NCBI RefSeq assembly: GCF_902706225.1
Contig: NZ_CACSKB010000014.1
Location: 18,414 to 82,413 of the forward strand
Origin: Microbacterium sp. 18062
GTDB taxonomy: Bacteria; Actinomycetota; Actinomycetes; Actinomycetales; Microbacteriaceae
Direction of reading: 5' to 3'
Length of the DNA stretch: 64,000 bases
In this document: piece after piece, positions 1 through 7,733 of the stretch
How the letters are laid out: each line of letters starts with the position of its first letter
Numbering within the stretch: the first letter of the stretch is position 1
Translations under genes and position numbers: made by a program
Notes under the pieces: model-generated
The model's input: only the letters and a program-made list of their open reading frames with translations
The model's database searches: none
Told to the model about the DNA's origin: nothing

Positions 1-235
1 CGAGCGCCGGGAGGCCGAGGGCGAGGATCGTCGTGTCCCACGTGTGCGCGTTCAGCCCCGCGCCGTGGAGGAAGGCGACCAGGGGCGGATCGTCGCCGTA
101 GCGGAGCCCGGCGAGCGTCCGGCCGTCGGGGAGGTCGAGCGTCCGCCGTGCGGCGGCGGGGAGGGGGCCGCGGCGGCCGATGTCGGCGGCCTGCGCCGGG
201 AGGAACGAGAACTCGTCGAAAGCGTCGTCGGTCAC
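1..235 (-). CDS. Alpha/beta hydrolase, N-terminal part (cut by window edge)
   Basis: Only the first 77 or so residues are inside the window; the gene runs off the left end. It starts at a GTG at 235. Residues 52-66 read VAFLHGAGLNAHTWD, the oxyanion-hole HGxG segment after strand beta3 of alpha/beta hydrolases, preceded by the usual LPDGRTLAGLRYG strand region. Catalytic Ser, Asp and His lie outside the window, so substrate and activity (esterase, lipase or dehalogenase-like) cannot be told. It is divergent from the AhpD-like gene at 374. Confidence 0.75.
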   Translation of the reverse strand, partial: MTDDAFDEFSFLPAQAADIGRRGPLPAAARRTLDLPDGRTLAGLRYGDDPPLVAFLHGAGLNAHTWDTTILALGLPAL

Positions 236-360
236 GAGGGAATGCTACGCGCAGCCATGCCGCTCCGGGACGACGATGCGCCGTATGACGCAGGATCACG
301 GCCGTCCGGTGCCCCGGTCGGGATCGGGCGACGCTCCGCCCCGGCGCGCTGGTCGATCGG

Positions 361-366
361 TACCCT
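361..366 (+). promoter_or_regulatory. -10 hexamer TACCCT ahead of AhpD-like gene
   Basis: TACCCT ends 7 bases before the ATG at 374, and there is no purine-rich ribosome binding site in between. This spacing puts the likely transcription start at or next to the start codon, so the mRNA is probably leaderless. Similar spacing recurs ahead of several other genes in the window. Confidence 0.4.
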
Positions 367-373
367 GGGACCC

Positions 374-844
374 ATGAGCGAAGAGCGCCGGGTCCATCTC
401 TCCAGGTCGGCGCCCGAGGCCTACAGGGCTCTCGAGGCGCTCGCCAAGACGGTCGGAGCGGTCGCCGCCGAGGCGGGCATCGACGACCGGCTCAAGGAGC
501 TCGTGCAGCTGCACGCGTCACAGTTGAACGGATGCGCGTTCTGCGTCCGCGTGCACGTCGATCGCGGCCTCGCGGCGGGCCTGGACGCCGATGCGATCGC
601 GCAGGTGGCCGTCTGGCGCGAGTCGGGCGTGTTCACGGAGCGGGAGCGCGCGGGACTCGAGCTCGCCGAGGCCGTCACCTTCATCGACGAGGGGGGCGTG
701 CCCGACGAGGTCTACGATCGCGTCGGCGGCATCCTCTCGGAGACCGAGTACGTGGCGCTGAGCTGGATCCTCGTCTCGATCAACGCGTTCAACCGCATCG
801 CCATCGCGGGACGCTACCCGGTGCCGCCGCGCGACCTGTCGTGA
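374..844 (+). CDS. Carboxymuconolactone decarboxylase / AhpD-like protein
   Basis: 156 residues of the AhpD-like all-helical fold. The AhpD core motif is visible as NGCAFCVRVH, with C54, C57 and H61 forming the CxxC-H peroxidase/disulfide reductase centre; the helix before it (KELVQLHASQ) matches the family. Such proteins reduce peroxides or shuttle disulfides in the cytoplasm; many are uncharacterised. The ATG at 374 is chosen because a -10 hexamer lies just upstream and the family N-terminus fits. The stop overlaps the GTG of the following phosphatase gene by four bases, so the two are probably co-translated. Confidence 0.85.
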   Translation: MSEERRVHLSRSAPEAYRALEALAKTVGAVAAEAGIDDRLKELVQLHASQLNGCAFCVRVHVDRGLAAGLDADAIAQVAVWRESGVFTERERAGLELAEAVTFIDEGGVPDEVYDRVGGILSETEYVALSWILVSINAFNRIAIAGRYPVPPRDLS

Positions 845-1569
845 ACGAGGTGCCCGCCCGCGCCATCGCGGGCGCCGAGAACTTCCGAGACACCGGCGGG
901 CTTCCGGCGGCGGGCGGGACGACCCGATCGGGGGTCCTCTTCCGCTCCGGCACCCTCGCGCGCCTCGCCCCTGCCGCGCAGGCGGCGATCGCCGAGCTGG
1001 GGCTTCGGCGCATCATCGATCTGCGCGACGACGACGAAGTGCGGCGGGATCCGACGCTGCTCGAGCCCGTGGTGCTCGACACGGTGCGGGTCCCGCTGCT
1101 CCTCGGCTCGGTGTCCTCCTTCCTCGAGGCCGACCGGGGGCTCGACGAGCTCTACGCGCATATCGTCGATGAGTCGGCGCCGCAACTGATCGAGGTCGTG
1201 CATGGCGTGCTGGCGATGCAGCCGGTGCTCGTGCACTGCACGGCGGGCAAGGACCGCACGGGCGTCTCGATCGCGCTGATCCTCGCGGCGACGGGTGTGG
1301 AGGAGGACGCCATCGTCGCGGACTACGCGCGTACCGCGGCCATGCTCTCGCCGGAGCGGAATCGTCGCGTCCTGTCGTCGCTGCGGATGGCACATCCGCA
1401 GTCGGCGCATCTCGAGGAGCTCGTCACGGGCTCGCCGGAACCGGTGATGCGGACGCTGCTCGACCGCCTGCGGAGCTCCTACGGCGCCCCCGTCGAGTAC
1501 CTGCGGGCGGCGGGCCTGCACGACGACGAGATCGTCGAGCTCCGCCGCATCCTGGTCGCCGCGTCCTGA
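841..1569 (+). CDS. Tyrosine-protein phosphatase (Y_phosphatase3 family)
   Basis: 242 residues. The N-terminus (AENFRDTGGLP) and the loop HCTAGKDRTG, with catalytic Cys133 and Arg139, match the MptpB/LipA-like dual-specificity tyrosine phosphatases common in actinobacteria. These are cytoplasmic or secreted phosphatases acting on phosphotyrosine, phosphoserine or phosphoinositides; no signal peptide is seen here. The GTG start overlaps the stop of the AhpD-like gene (GTGA), indicating an operon. The substrate cannot be inferred. Confidence 0.88.
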   Translation: MNEVPARAIAGAENFRDTGGLPAAGGTTRSGVLFRSGTLARLAPAAQAAIAELGLRRIIDLRDDDEVRRDPTLLEPVVLDTVRVPLLLGSVSSFLEADRGLDELYAHIVDESAPQLIEVVHGVLAMQPVLVHCTAGKDRTGVSIALILAATGVEEDAIVADYARTAAMLSPERNRRVLSSLRMAHPQSAHLEELVTGSPEPVMRTLLDRLRSSYGAPVEYLRAAGLHDDEIVELRRILVAAS

Positions 1570-1624
1570 GCCGTCGGGGCCGACGCGGGCGGATGCGCCG
1601 CATCCTGTGCGATCGAGAAGAATT

Positions 1625-1658
1625 CCCCGCGAGGGTAGGCATGCCTAACCTCGCGGGG
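1625..1658. promoter_or_regulatory. 34-bp palindrome resembling an IdeR/DtxR iron box
   Basis: The left arm CCCCGCGAGGGTAGGCA and right arm TGCCTAACCTCGCGGGG are inverted copies with one mismatch. The core AGGGTAGGC-AT-GCCTAACCT resembles the DtxR/IdeR half sites (AGGTTAGGC / GCCTAACCT), but with one base more between halves than the 19-bp consensus. It ends two bases before a TATAGT -10 hexamer (1660-1665), so a bound repressor would cover the promoter of the siderophore-interaction gene at 1675. Iron control is inferred from the operator shape and from the function of the gene. Confidence 0.55.
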
Positions 1659-1659
1659 T

Positions 1660-1665
1660 TATAGT
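1660..1665 (+). promoter_or_regulatory. -10 hexamer TATAGT of SIP-domain gene
   Basis: TATAGT lies 9 bases before the ATG at 1675, with no ribosome binding site between them. A leaderless transcript is likely. The palindrome at 1625-1658 covers its -35 region. Confidence 0.55.
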
Positions 1666-1674
1666 GGGTGCGTC

Positions 1675-2145
1675 ATGATCGAGCACACCGTCCACAGCCA
1701 GAGCGCCTGCCGTGCGTCCAAGCACGTGCGCGCCCAGCACCTGGTGACGGCTGACGAGACCTCGCTCTCCGACCTCGAGATGCTGCTGACGACGCTCCCG
1801 CTCTGCTCCACGGGCCGCGTGTTCGTCGAGGTCCCCGACGAGGAGCACATCGTCGACATCCGCGTTCCCGCCCGCATGACGATCACGTGGCTCGCGCGGT
1901 CCCGTCGCACGGGGGATCCTGGCACGGGACGCGCCTGCGCCCCCGGCGTCGCCCTCAGCCGAGCCGTCATCGCGTGGGCCGACGAGATGCTCTGCACCGA
2001 TGACGACGCCTGCGGCACGTCGGTGACGCTGCTCGGCGGCTACCTCGGCACGGCCGACATCGTCGACCACCTCGTCGAGAACCGGGGCATCCCGGCGGTG
2101 CGCATCCACACCCCGGAGCGCTTCGGTCTGCTCACCTCGCGCTGA
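1675..2145 (+). CDS. Stand-alone SIP C-terminal (siderophore-interacting) domain protein
   Basis: 156 residues that match only the C-terminal NAD(P)H-binding half of siderophore-interacting proteins: HLVTADETSLSDLEMLLTTLP and the later ITWLAR...AVIAWADEML segments correspond to the NADPH-binding half of ferric-siderophore reductases (ViuB/YqjH type). The FAD-binding N-terminal barrel is missing, so it cannot be a complete reductase by itself. It may partner with another protein or bind a nucleotide or siderophore. The upstream palindrome resembling an iron box supports a role in iron acquisition. Short stand-alone versions are plausible in actinobacteria, but no function is established here. 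Confidence 0.7.
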   Translation: MIEHTVHSQSACRASKHVRAQHLVTADETSLSDLEMLLTTLPLCSTGRVFVEVPDEEHIVDIRVPARMTITWLARSRRTGDPGTGRACAPGVALSRAVIAWADEMLCTDDDACGTSVTLLGGYLGTADIVDHLVENRGIPAVRIHTPERFGLLTSR

Positions 2146-2284
2146 GGTCAGCGTCTCGGCGCCCCTGGCGGGCCACACATGTCATGAGCTATGAACGGGC
2201 CGGCCTCCCCATGACCTGGCGACGCGCCCCTTCGTCTCGGAGCTCGCGCTTTCGCTTCAGGAACCGAACCCGGAGACCTCCGGG
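2146..2284. other. Intergenic region between convergent genes, with dispersed repeat A
   Basis: 139 bp between the SIP-domain gene and a convergent minus-strand gene. It contains one copy (2228-2265) of the CTTCGTCTCGGAGCT dispersed repeat, followed by a small hairpin CCCGGAGACCTCCGGG. No gene is seen. Confidence 0.5.
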
Positions 2285-2740
2285 TCAGCGGGAGGAGCGG
2301 CGCACGTAGTTGCCGTCCTCGAGGCCGGCCTCGATCTCGAAGCGGTTGCGCAGCGGGTCGCGGCCCGCGAGCGCGTACAGCACGGGCATGAGGAAGCCGT
2401 AGCGACGCCACTGACGCTCGTGGACGGCCTCGTGCGCGAGGAGCCGCGCGTTCGTGGGACCGTCGCCGGTGAGGAAGCAGTTCCCCACGCACACGCCGCC
2501 GCGGGGATACGCCCAGGAGGGCAGCCCGCGGAACACGTGGAGCGGGCCGTGCCGCTCCACCCGGCCGCGGCTCCACACCGATCCCCACATCCAGCCGACG
2601 GTGCATCCGTACAGGTAGCCGATCCGGCTGACGGGGGAGTCGAGCAGGAATGCAGGGATCCAGCGGTCGAGCCGCCGTCCCCGTTCCACGGCGCGTTCGG
2701 CACGCGCGCGCCAGTCGGCCGGCGGGCGAGCGGCGCTCAC
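2285..2740 (-). CDS. Small protein with HEXXH motif, unknown function
   Basis: 151 residues from a GTG that overlaps the stop of the arginase-like gene (GTGA). Residues 103-107 read HEAVH, followed by ERQWRRYG; with the downstream glutamates (FEIEAGLEDGNY) this resembles a zinc-metallopeptidase-like helix. There is no signal peptide and no clear transmembrane helix. I do not recognise the family with certainty; similar short actinobacterial proteins have been labelled Fe-S oxidoreductase without visible cysteine motifs to justify it. It is the last gene of a run read from the envelope-stress pair upstream. Confidence 0.6.
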   Translation of the reverse strand: MSAARPPADWRARAERAVERGRRLDRWIPAFLLDSPVSRIGYLYGCTVGWMWGSVWSRGRVERHGPLHVFRGLPSWAYPRGGVCVGNCFLTGDGPTNARLLAHEAVHERQWRRYGFLMPVLYALAGRDPLRNRFEIEAGLEDGNYVRRSSR

Positions 2741-3552
2741 GCGAGCGCCCCCACGAGGCGCAGGATCGTCCCCAGGTCGGATGCGGCGTCCGCGGGGGAG
2801 GCGGGGGCGAACTCGGTGATCGTGGCGCCGGCGACGGGAAAGGCCTCGCGGAGGGCTCTGAGCGCGGCCACGAGCGCGACCGGATCCGCTCCGAAGGGCA
2901 CCGGGAAGCCGATCCCGGTGATCGCGGACGGGTCGAGCACGTCGAGGTCGATGTGGATGTGGATGCGGCGCGCGCCGGTGGCGGCGACCGCGGCGACGAG
3001 CTGCGCGGGATCGTCGAGGGCGTCGGTGGGGAGCATCCGGATCCCCGCCTCCTCGACGAACGCCGCTTCTGCGGGGTCCAGATCGCGGGTTCCGACGAGC
3101 ACGACCCGCGCGGGCGTGACCGCACCCGCGGGCAGGGCGAGACCTTCGGGGCCTTCTCCGAGGATCGCCCGCAGCACCATGCCGTGGAAGGCGCCCGACA
3201 GGCTGCTCTCGGGGGAGTTCAGGTCGGCGTGCGCGTCCATCCAGACGACGGCGAGGTCGTCTCCCGCCGTCGCGGCGACCGCCCCGGCGGCGACGCCGCA
3301 GTCGCCGCCCACCACGATGAGCGGCTCCTCCGCGTGACGCACCGCCTCTTCGACGAGCTCGCGGACGCGTCGCAGCGTCGAGAGCCGGCGTACGCCCGTG
3401 CCCAGGTCCTCTCCGGCCTCGGCCGGGACCTCGATCATGGTGCACGCGGCTCTCGGCAGATCGCCGGCGATCGCCTCGGCGCCGTCGACGAGCTGCATCG
3501 CCCGTGCCGAGGAGGAGCCCTGCCACTGCGGCACGATCAGGAAGCGCGCCAT
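2737..3552 (-). CDS. Arginase / ureohydrolase family protein with GGDC variant
   Basis: 271 residues. Ureohydrolase motifs are in order: GGDCG (82-86), WMDAHADLNSP (DAHAD 106-110), FHGM, and HIDLDVLDP (DLDVLDP 202-208). The family binds two Mn ions and hydrolyses guanidino groups (arginine, agmatine, formiminoglutamate). Here the first metal-ligand His of the canonical GGDHS motif is replaced by Cys85, so metal content or substrate may differ. The ATG at 3552 is preferred over the ATG six bases upstream because a GGAGG lies at a proper spacing only for the inner one. It lies 50 bp downstream of the PspA gene and is coupled to the HEXXH gene. Confidence 0.75.
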   Translation of the reverse strand: MARFLIVPQWQGSSSARAMQLVDGAEAIAGDLPRAACTMIEVPAEAGEDLGTGVRRLSTLRRVRELVEEAVRHAEEPLIVVGGDCGVAAGAVAATAGDDLAVVWMDAHADLNSPESSLSGAFHGMVLRAILGEGPEGLALPAGAVTPARVVLVGTRDLDPAEAAFVEEAGIRMLPTDALDDPAQLVAAVAATGARRIHIHIDLDVLDPSAITGIGFPVPFGADPVALVAALRALREAFPVAGATITEFAPASPADAASDLGTILRLVGALA

Positions 3553-3602
3553 CTCCATCACCTCCGGAAGGGCGGGGCCGCGACGCGCGACCCCGCCGTC
3601 GC

Positions 3603-4394
3603 TCACTGCTGGTGCTGCTGCGGCAGTTGCTGCTGCGGGACGGGCTGCCCCTCGGCGCCGGCGCCGAGCGCGCCCTGCGGCTGGCCCCCTGCCTTCAGCG
3701 CGGCCAGCCGCGCCTCGACCTCGGTGAGCTCGCCGATGTCGTCGAGGCTCTCGAACTGGGCGTCGAGGCTCGACGCGGCGAGCTCCGCCTTGCCCTGGGC
3801 GAGAGCCTCCTGACGGCGGATCTTGTCCTCGAATCGGCCGATCTCGCTCGTCGGGTCGAGCACGTTGACGCTCTTGATGGCATCGTGCACCTTGTTCTGC
3901 GCCTCGGCGACCTTGGCACGCGCGAGCAGCTCGCTGCGCTTGGTCTTCAGCTGCTCGAGCTTCTGCTTCATGCCGCTGAGGCCGTCTTTGAGCTTGTCGA
4001 CGACCTCGGTCTGCGCGGCGATCTGCGGGGCGGCGGCCTTCGCCTGGCTCTCCTCGGAGAGCTGGCGCTGCAGCGCGATCTTGGCGAGGTTGTCGAACTT
4101 GTCGGCATCCGTCGCGTTCCCGGCGCCGCGCAGGTCGTCGGCCCGCCGGCTGGCGGCGAGGGCCTTGCTGCCCCACTCGGCCGCGGCCTGCACGTCCTCC
4201 TGGTGGTCGCGCTCCAGCAGCCGCAGGTTGCCGATCGTCTCGGCGATGGCCGCCTCCGCGTCGGCGATGTTGTTCGTGTAGTCGCGCACGAGCTGGTCGA
4301 GCATCTTCTGCGGGTCCTCCGCAGAATCGATCATCGCGTTGACGTTCGCGCGGACGAGGGTCGAGATGCGTCCGAAGATGGACTGCTTGGCCAT
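3603..4394 (-). CDS. PspA/IM30 (ESCRT-III-like) envelope stress protein
   Basis: 263 residues, mostly charged coiled coil. The N-terminus MAKQSIFGRISTLVRANVNA and the DPQKMLDQLVRDY segment are diagnostic of PspA/Vipp1. These proteins form membrane-bound oligomers that stabilise the cytoplasmic membrane under stress. The C-terminus is Gly/Gln/Pro-rich (QPVPQQQLPQQHQQ). A GGAAAG-type site lies about 8 bases upstream of the ATG. It directly follows the TPM-domain gene, the usual neighbour in actinobacteria, which suggests a joint envelope function. There is no PspB/C in the window. Confidence 0.9.
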   Translation of the reverse strand: MAKQSIFGRISTLVRANVNAMIDSAEDPQKMLDQLVRDYTNNIADAEAAIAETIGNLRLLERDHQEDVQAAAEWGSKALAASRRADDLRGAGNATDADKFDNLAKIALQRQLSEESQAKAAAPQIAAQTEVVDKLKDGLSGMKQKLEQLKTKRSELLARAKVAEAQNKVHDAIKSVNVLDPTSEIGRFEDKIRRQEALAQGKAELAASSLDAQFESLDDIGELTEVEARLAALKAGGQPQGALGAGAEGQPVPQQQLPQQHQQ

Positions 4395-4435
4395 CGTGTT
4401 TCCTTTCCTTGAGGTGTTCTCCGGGTGGGGCGGGG

Positions 4436-6451
4436 TCAGAAACGGCCGCCGCCGGAGCGGGACCGGCCGCCGCCGCCGAAGCTTCCGCCGCCGCTCCGGG
4501 AGCGTCCGCCCCCGAAGCCGCCGCCGCCACGGGAGCCGCCCCCGCCGCCGCGCGAGCCGCCGCCGAACCCGCCGAAGCCGCTGTTGCGGGAGCGTCCGCC
4601 GCCGCCTCCGAGCATCGAGCCGATGAGGAGCCCGCCCAGCATGGCGCCCATGTCGTTCCCTCCGCCGCCTCCGGCCGGGGCGAACACATCGACGTCGCCC
4701 CGTGCGGATTCGGTCGCCGAGGCGGCGAGCTGTGCGGCGCGCTGAGCGGCCTGCAGGGCGCGCTCGGGGTCGGTCGCCTGCAGTCCCTGCGCCTCGGTGA
4801 GCGAGGTGCGGGCCTCGGTCAGCCGCGTGCGTGCGGTGGCGCCGACGGCACCGCGCCGGGCGGCGATGAAGTCCTCGGCGGCCGAGATCTGGGCCGCGGC
4901 CTGCGCCAGGGTGGGACCGAGCAGCTGACGGGCGTGGTCGATGCGGGCCGCGGCGTCGCGGGCGGACAGCAGGAGGGCGTCGAGCTTCTCGTCCGCGGCC
5001 TGCAGCCGCTGCAGGGTCGCCACGGGATCGCCCGCGCCCTCGCGGGCCGCGTCGGCCTCGACGCGGGCTGCGGCCACGGCGCTCGCGAGGCGGCCGTCGG
5101 CATCCGGCAGAGCGGCTGCGGAGGCGATGTCGCGGTCGAGCTCCGCTGCGAGCGCCGGGATCTGTGCGGCGGCGCTCGTCAGCTGCGCATCGAGGGTGTC
5201 GACGGCCTGCGCCAGCCCGCGCGCCTGCGCCACGGCGTCCTCGGCCGAGCGGATGGCGACCGCGGCGTCTCCCGACGCGCCGCGGGCGAGCGCGGCGGCG
5301 GCGGCGGCGAGCTGGTCATCTGCGAAGCCGAGACGATGGCGGGCCTGCTCGATGTTGTCGGCGACGGTCACGAGCGCGGACGCGGCATAGGTCGCGCTCA
5401 GCTGTGCGATCCGGGCCGACGCGGGGGAGACCTCGTCCTCGGCGTTCTTGCGCTCTGCGCGCACGCGGTCGAGTGCGGCCGGGGCGTCCTGCTCGAGCCG
5501 ACGCAGCTCGTCGAAGGCCGCGGCCTGCTCGTCGAGGCGCGCCTCGGCGCTCTCGCACAGCGCGAGCACCTCGGTGTGCCACGCGCGCACCTGCTCGTCG
5601 CTGTCGGGGATGTCGTCGTCGAGCTGCTGACGCAGGGAGAACGCCCGGTCGAGGTCGGCCCGGGATGCGGCGAGGGCGGCGACGAACGGCGCGGTCGCCG
5701 AGTCGGGGAACTGCGCTGTGGCGAAGCCGAGCTCCTGCTCGCCCGTGCGGAGGGCGTCGTCGGTACGGACGAGGGCCGCGGCGGCGCGCCGCCCGAGATC
5801 GGCTGTGCTCTCGGCGGGCTTCGCGGCTGCACCGTCGCCCTTCCGGCGCGAGCGCACCACGAAGAAGATGACGACGGCCACGATGGCGGCACCGGCGATG
5901 ACGGCGATGATCACGCCGACGTCGATGCCGGAGCCGTCCGCGGGTGAGACGGAGCCGTCGTCGTCGGACGAGACGGTGCCGCCGACTGCGACGGTGATGC
6001 CGTCGGCGGCCGCGTCGATCGCCCCCGCCCAGTCGTCGTCACGGAGGGCGGGCAGGATGCTCTGCTGTTCGATCGTGGCGAGCTGGTCCTCGCTCAACGG
6101 CCCTGCGGAGTCGCCGGAGAGGTAGAACTGGCGCGAGTCGACCGCGACCGCGAGCAGGTACTGGCTCGGCCCCAGCCCGTTCTGCTCGGCCGTCGTGTTC
6201 GCCCAATCCTCGGCGGCGGCGGGATCGCTGAAGCGATCGACGTAGACGACCCACAGATCGAGGCCGGTCTCGTCCGTGAGACGTTCGAGTCGCGCCTCGG
6301 CGGCGTCGACCTCGGCGGAGCCGAGAACCGCGGCGTCGTCGTAGACGTAGCCGGATCCGAGGGTGACCGGTGCCGCGGCGAGGGCGGGGCCGGCTCCGAT
6401 GAGGACGAACGCGAGCGCGGCGAGAAGAGTAAGAGCCCAGCGCTGTCGCAT
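4436..6451 (-). CDS. TPM-domain secreted/membrane protein
   Basis: 671 residues. The signal peptide (1-26, cleavage near ALA-AAP) is followed by a TPM domain (about 33-155, VYDDAAVLGSAEVDAAEARL and the DLWVVYVDRF strand), one transmembrane helix (178-199), a long Ala/Arg/Gln-rich coiled-coil cytoplasmic part (about 205-600), and a Gly/Arg/Ser-rich tail ending in GGGRSRSGGGRF. TPM proteins have been linked to phosphatase activity and to membrane or photosystem assembly; here a chaperone-like role with PspA is likely. The ATG at 6451 is chosen because GGAGGAG precedes it; a GTG ten codons upstream lacks a site. It is transcribed with PspA. Confidence 0.88.
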   Translation of the reverse strand: MRQRWALTLLAALAFVLIGAGPALAAAPVTLGSGYVYDDAAVLGSAEVDAAEARLERLTDETGLDLWVVYVDRFSDPAAAEDWANTTAEQNGLGPSQYLLAVAVDSRQFYLSGDSAGPLSEDQLATIEQQSILPALRDDDWAGAIDAAADGITVAVGGTVSSDDDGSVSPADGSGIDVGVIIAVIAGAAIVAVVIFFVVRSRRKGDGAAAKPAESTADLGRRAAAALVRTDDALRTGEQELGFATAQFPDSATAPFVAALAASRADLDRAFSLRQQLDDDIPDSDEQVRAWHTEVLALCESAEARLDEQAAAFDELRRLEQDAPAALDRVRAERKNAEDEVSPASARIAQLSATYAASALVTVADNIEQARHRLGFADDQLAAAAAALARGASGDAAVAIRSAEDAVAQARGLAQAVDTLDAQLTSAAAQIPALAAELDRDIASAAALPDADGRLASAVAAARVEADAAREGAGDPVATLQRLQAADEKLDALLLSARDAAARIDHARQLLGPTLAQAAAQISAAEDFIAARRGAVGATARTRLTEARTSLTEAQGLQATDPERALQAAQRAAQLAASATESARGDVDVFAPAGGGGGNDMGAMLGGLLIGSMLGGGGGRSRNSGFGGFGGGSRGGGGGSRGGGGFGGGRSRSGGGSFGGGGRSRSGGGRF

Positions 6452-6651
6452 CGATCGTCTCCTCCGAGGGGGGTGGGACACGTCCCGTCACGAGTCTATG
6501 CAGTCCGACTCGAAAATCCCCCGAGAGACGGCTTCCGAGTCCTCCGCGAGGGGCAGTGCTCCGGCGCCGCTGATCAGGGGCCGCCGATCCGGCGTGTGCC
6601 AGGGACGCGCGCATCGGCGGGTCGCTCCGCGGCGCGCGGCCGACGAGTGGG

Positions 6652-6657
6652 TACGCT
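6652..6657 (+). promoter_or_regulatory. -10 hexamer TACGCT of DUF3097 gene
   Basis: TACGCT ends 9 bases before the ATG at 6667, with no ribosome binding site between. A leaderless mRNA is likely. It lies in the 215-bp gap divergent from the TPM gene, in which no other feature was seen. Confidence 0.4.
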
Positions 6658-6666
6658 GGCGCACCG

Positions 6667-7500
6667 ATGGACGACCGATACGGATCAGATGTGCTCGCCG
6701 CCGGCTGGCGCGAGCGCTCGCAGCGCACGCTCGCCCGCGTGGAAGCGCAGCGTGATCTCGTGGTCGAGGTCGCCGAGGACGGCTACTGCGGTGCGGTGGT
6801 CGGGATCACCGGCGGGCTCGTCGAGCTCGAGGACCGCCATGACCGGCGCCGCGTCTTCCCTCTCGGGCCCGGATTCCTCGTCGACGGCGAGGCGGTCGTG
6901 CTGGTCGCCCCCGCACGATCGGCGCCCGCGGCGTCCCGGCGCACCGCGTCCGGCTCGTTCGCCGTGGCCGAGGCACGTGCCCGGGTGGCCCGGCCGAGCC
7001 GCATCCTCGTCGAGGGGCGTCATGACGCCGAGCTCGTGGAGAAGGTCTGGGGCGACGACCTGCGGGTCGAAGGCGTCGTCGTGGAGTACCTCGAGGGGGT
7101 CGACCTGCTCGCCGAGATGCTGGACGCCGAGCCGCCCACCGCCGAACGGCGTTACGGGGTGCTCGTGGACCACCTCGTGCCGGGATCGAAGGAGGCGCGC
7201 ATCGCCCAGACGGTGGAGCGTGGACGCCACGGCGCACACGTGCGGATCGTCGGCCACCCGTTCGTCGACGTGTGGCAGTGCGTGACCCCGCGTGCGCTCG
7301 GCATCCGGGCGTGGCCGGAGGTCCCGCGCGGGATCGACTGGAAGACGGGCGTCTGTCGCGGGCTCGGCTGGCCGGCCGCCGAGCAGGCCGACTTCGCCCG
7401 CGCGTGGAAGCGGATCCTCGGCTCGGTGCACTCGTACCGCGACCTGGAGCCGACACTGCTCGGACGCGTCGAGGAGCTCATCGACTTCGTGACGGCCTGA
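6667..7500 (+). CDS. DUF3097 family protein
   Basis: 277 residues, close to the family norm. The N-terminal MDDRYGSDVLAAGW and the central block (RPSRILVEGRHDAELVEKVW, then VLVDHLVPGSKEARIA) are typical of DUF3097, which is restricted to actinobacteria. The EGRHDAELVEKVWGDDLR and VDHLVPGSKE segments resemble the Glu and DxD elements of TOPRIM domains, so a nucleic-acid role is possible, but no activity is established. It stands next to trmB. It is probably read from a leaderless start. Confidence 0.85.
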   Translation: MDDRYGSDVLAAGWRERSQRTLARVEAQRDLVVEVAEDGYCGAVVGITGGLVELEDRHDRRRVFPLGPGFLVDGEAVVLVAPARSAPAASRRTASGSFAVAEARARVARPSRILVEGRHDAELVEKVWGDDLRVEGVVVEYLEGVDLLAEMLDAEPPTAERRYGVLVDHLVPGSKEARIAQTVERGRHGAHVRIVGHPFVDVWQCVTPRALGIRAWPEVPRGIDWKTGVCRGLGWPAAEQADFARAWKRILGSVHSYRDLEPTLLGRVEELIDFVTA

Positions 7501-7555
7501 CCCGCCACGGAGCGCTCAGCAGGAGCCCGGGCCGCTGAGCCGGAGAGTCGCGGAG

Positions 7556-7630
7556 CCCGCGAGACTGCAGCGGGGCGCCGAGACAGCGGGGCAACCCCAC
7601 GGTCTCGGCGCCCACGTGCAGTCTCGCGGT
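7556..7630. repeat. 75-bp nested palindromic repeat, copy 1
   Basis: Outer arms CCGCGAGACTGCA... and TGCAGTCTCGCGG enclose a second perfect inverted repeat, GGGCGCCGAGAC / GTCTCGGCGCCC. A second copy of the same 75-bp length lies at 29240-29314. It is non-coding, between DUF3097 and trmB, and would fold into a long hairpin in DNA or RNA. Confidence 0.8.
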
Positions 7631-7649
7631 TCTCGCCGCCCCGCGGAGG

Positions 7650-7684
7650 CCCCTGAGCGACGAGCCCAGCTCCGAGACGAAGGG
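7650..7684 (-). repeat. Dispersed repeat (CTTCGTCTCGGAGCT family), copy B
   Basis: Read on the minus strand this is CCTTCGTCTCGGAGCTGGGC followed by TCGTCGCTCAGGGG. It matches copies at 2228-2265 and 14089-14126 over about 35 bases. Confidence 0.7.
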
Positions 7685-7721
7685 CGGCGACCGGGCCGGT
7701 CGCCCCGGCGACACGGCTGGC

Positions 7722-7727
7722 TACCCT
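7722..7727 (+). promoter_or_regulatory. -10 hexamer TACCCT of trmB
   Basis: TACCCT ends six bases before the GTG at 7734, which fits a leaderless start. It decides the choice of GTG 7734 as start. Confidence 0.45.
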
Positions 7728-7733
7728 GGGAGG

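Noticed and set aside
2737..4689. A long open frame on the minus strand running through the end of the TPM gene, the whole PspA gene and the arginase-like gene.
   Set aside because: Only its last part (arginase) has protein-like sequence; the rest is an Ala/Arg-rich shadow of the TPM and PspA genes in another frame.
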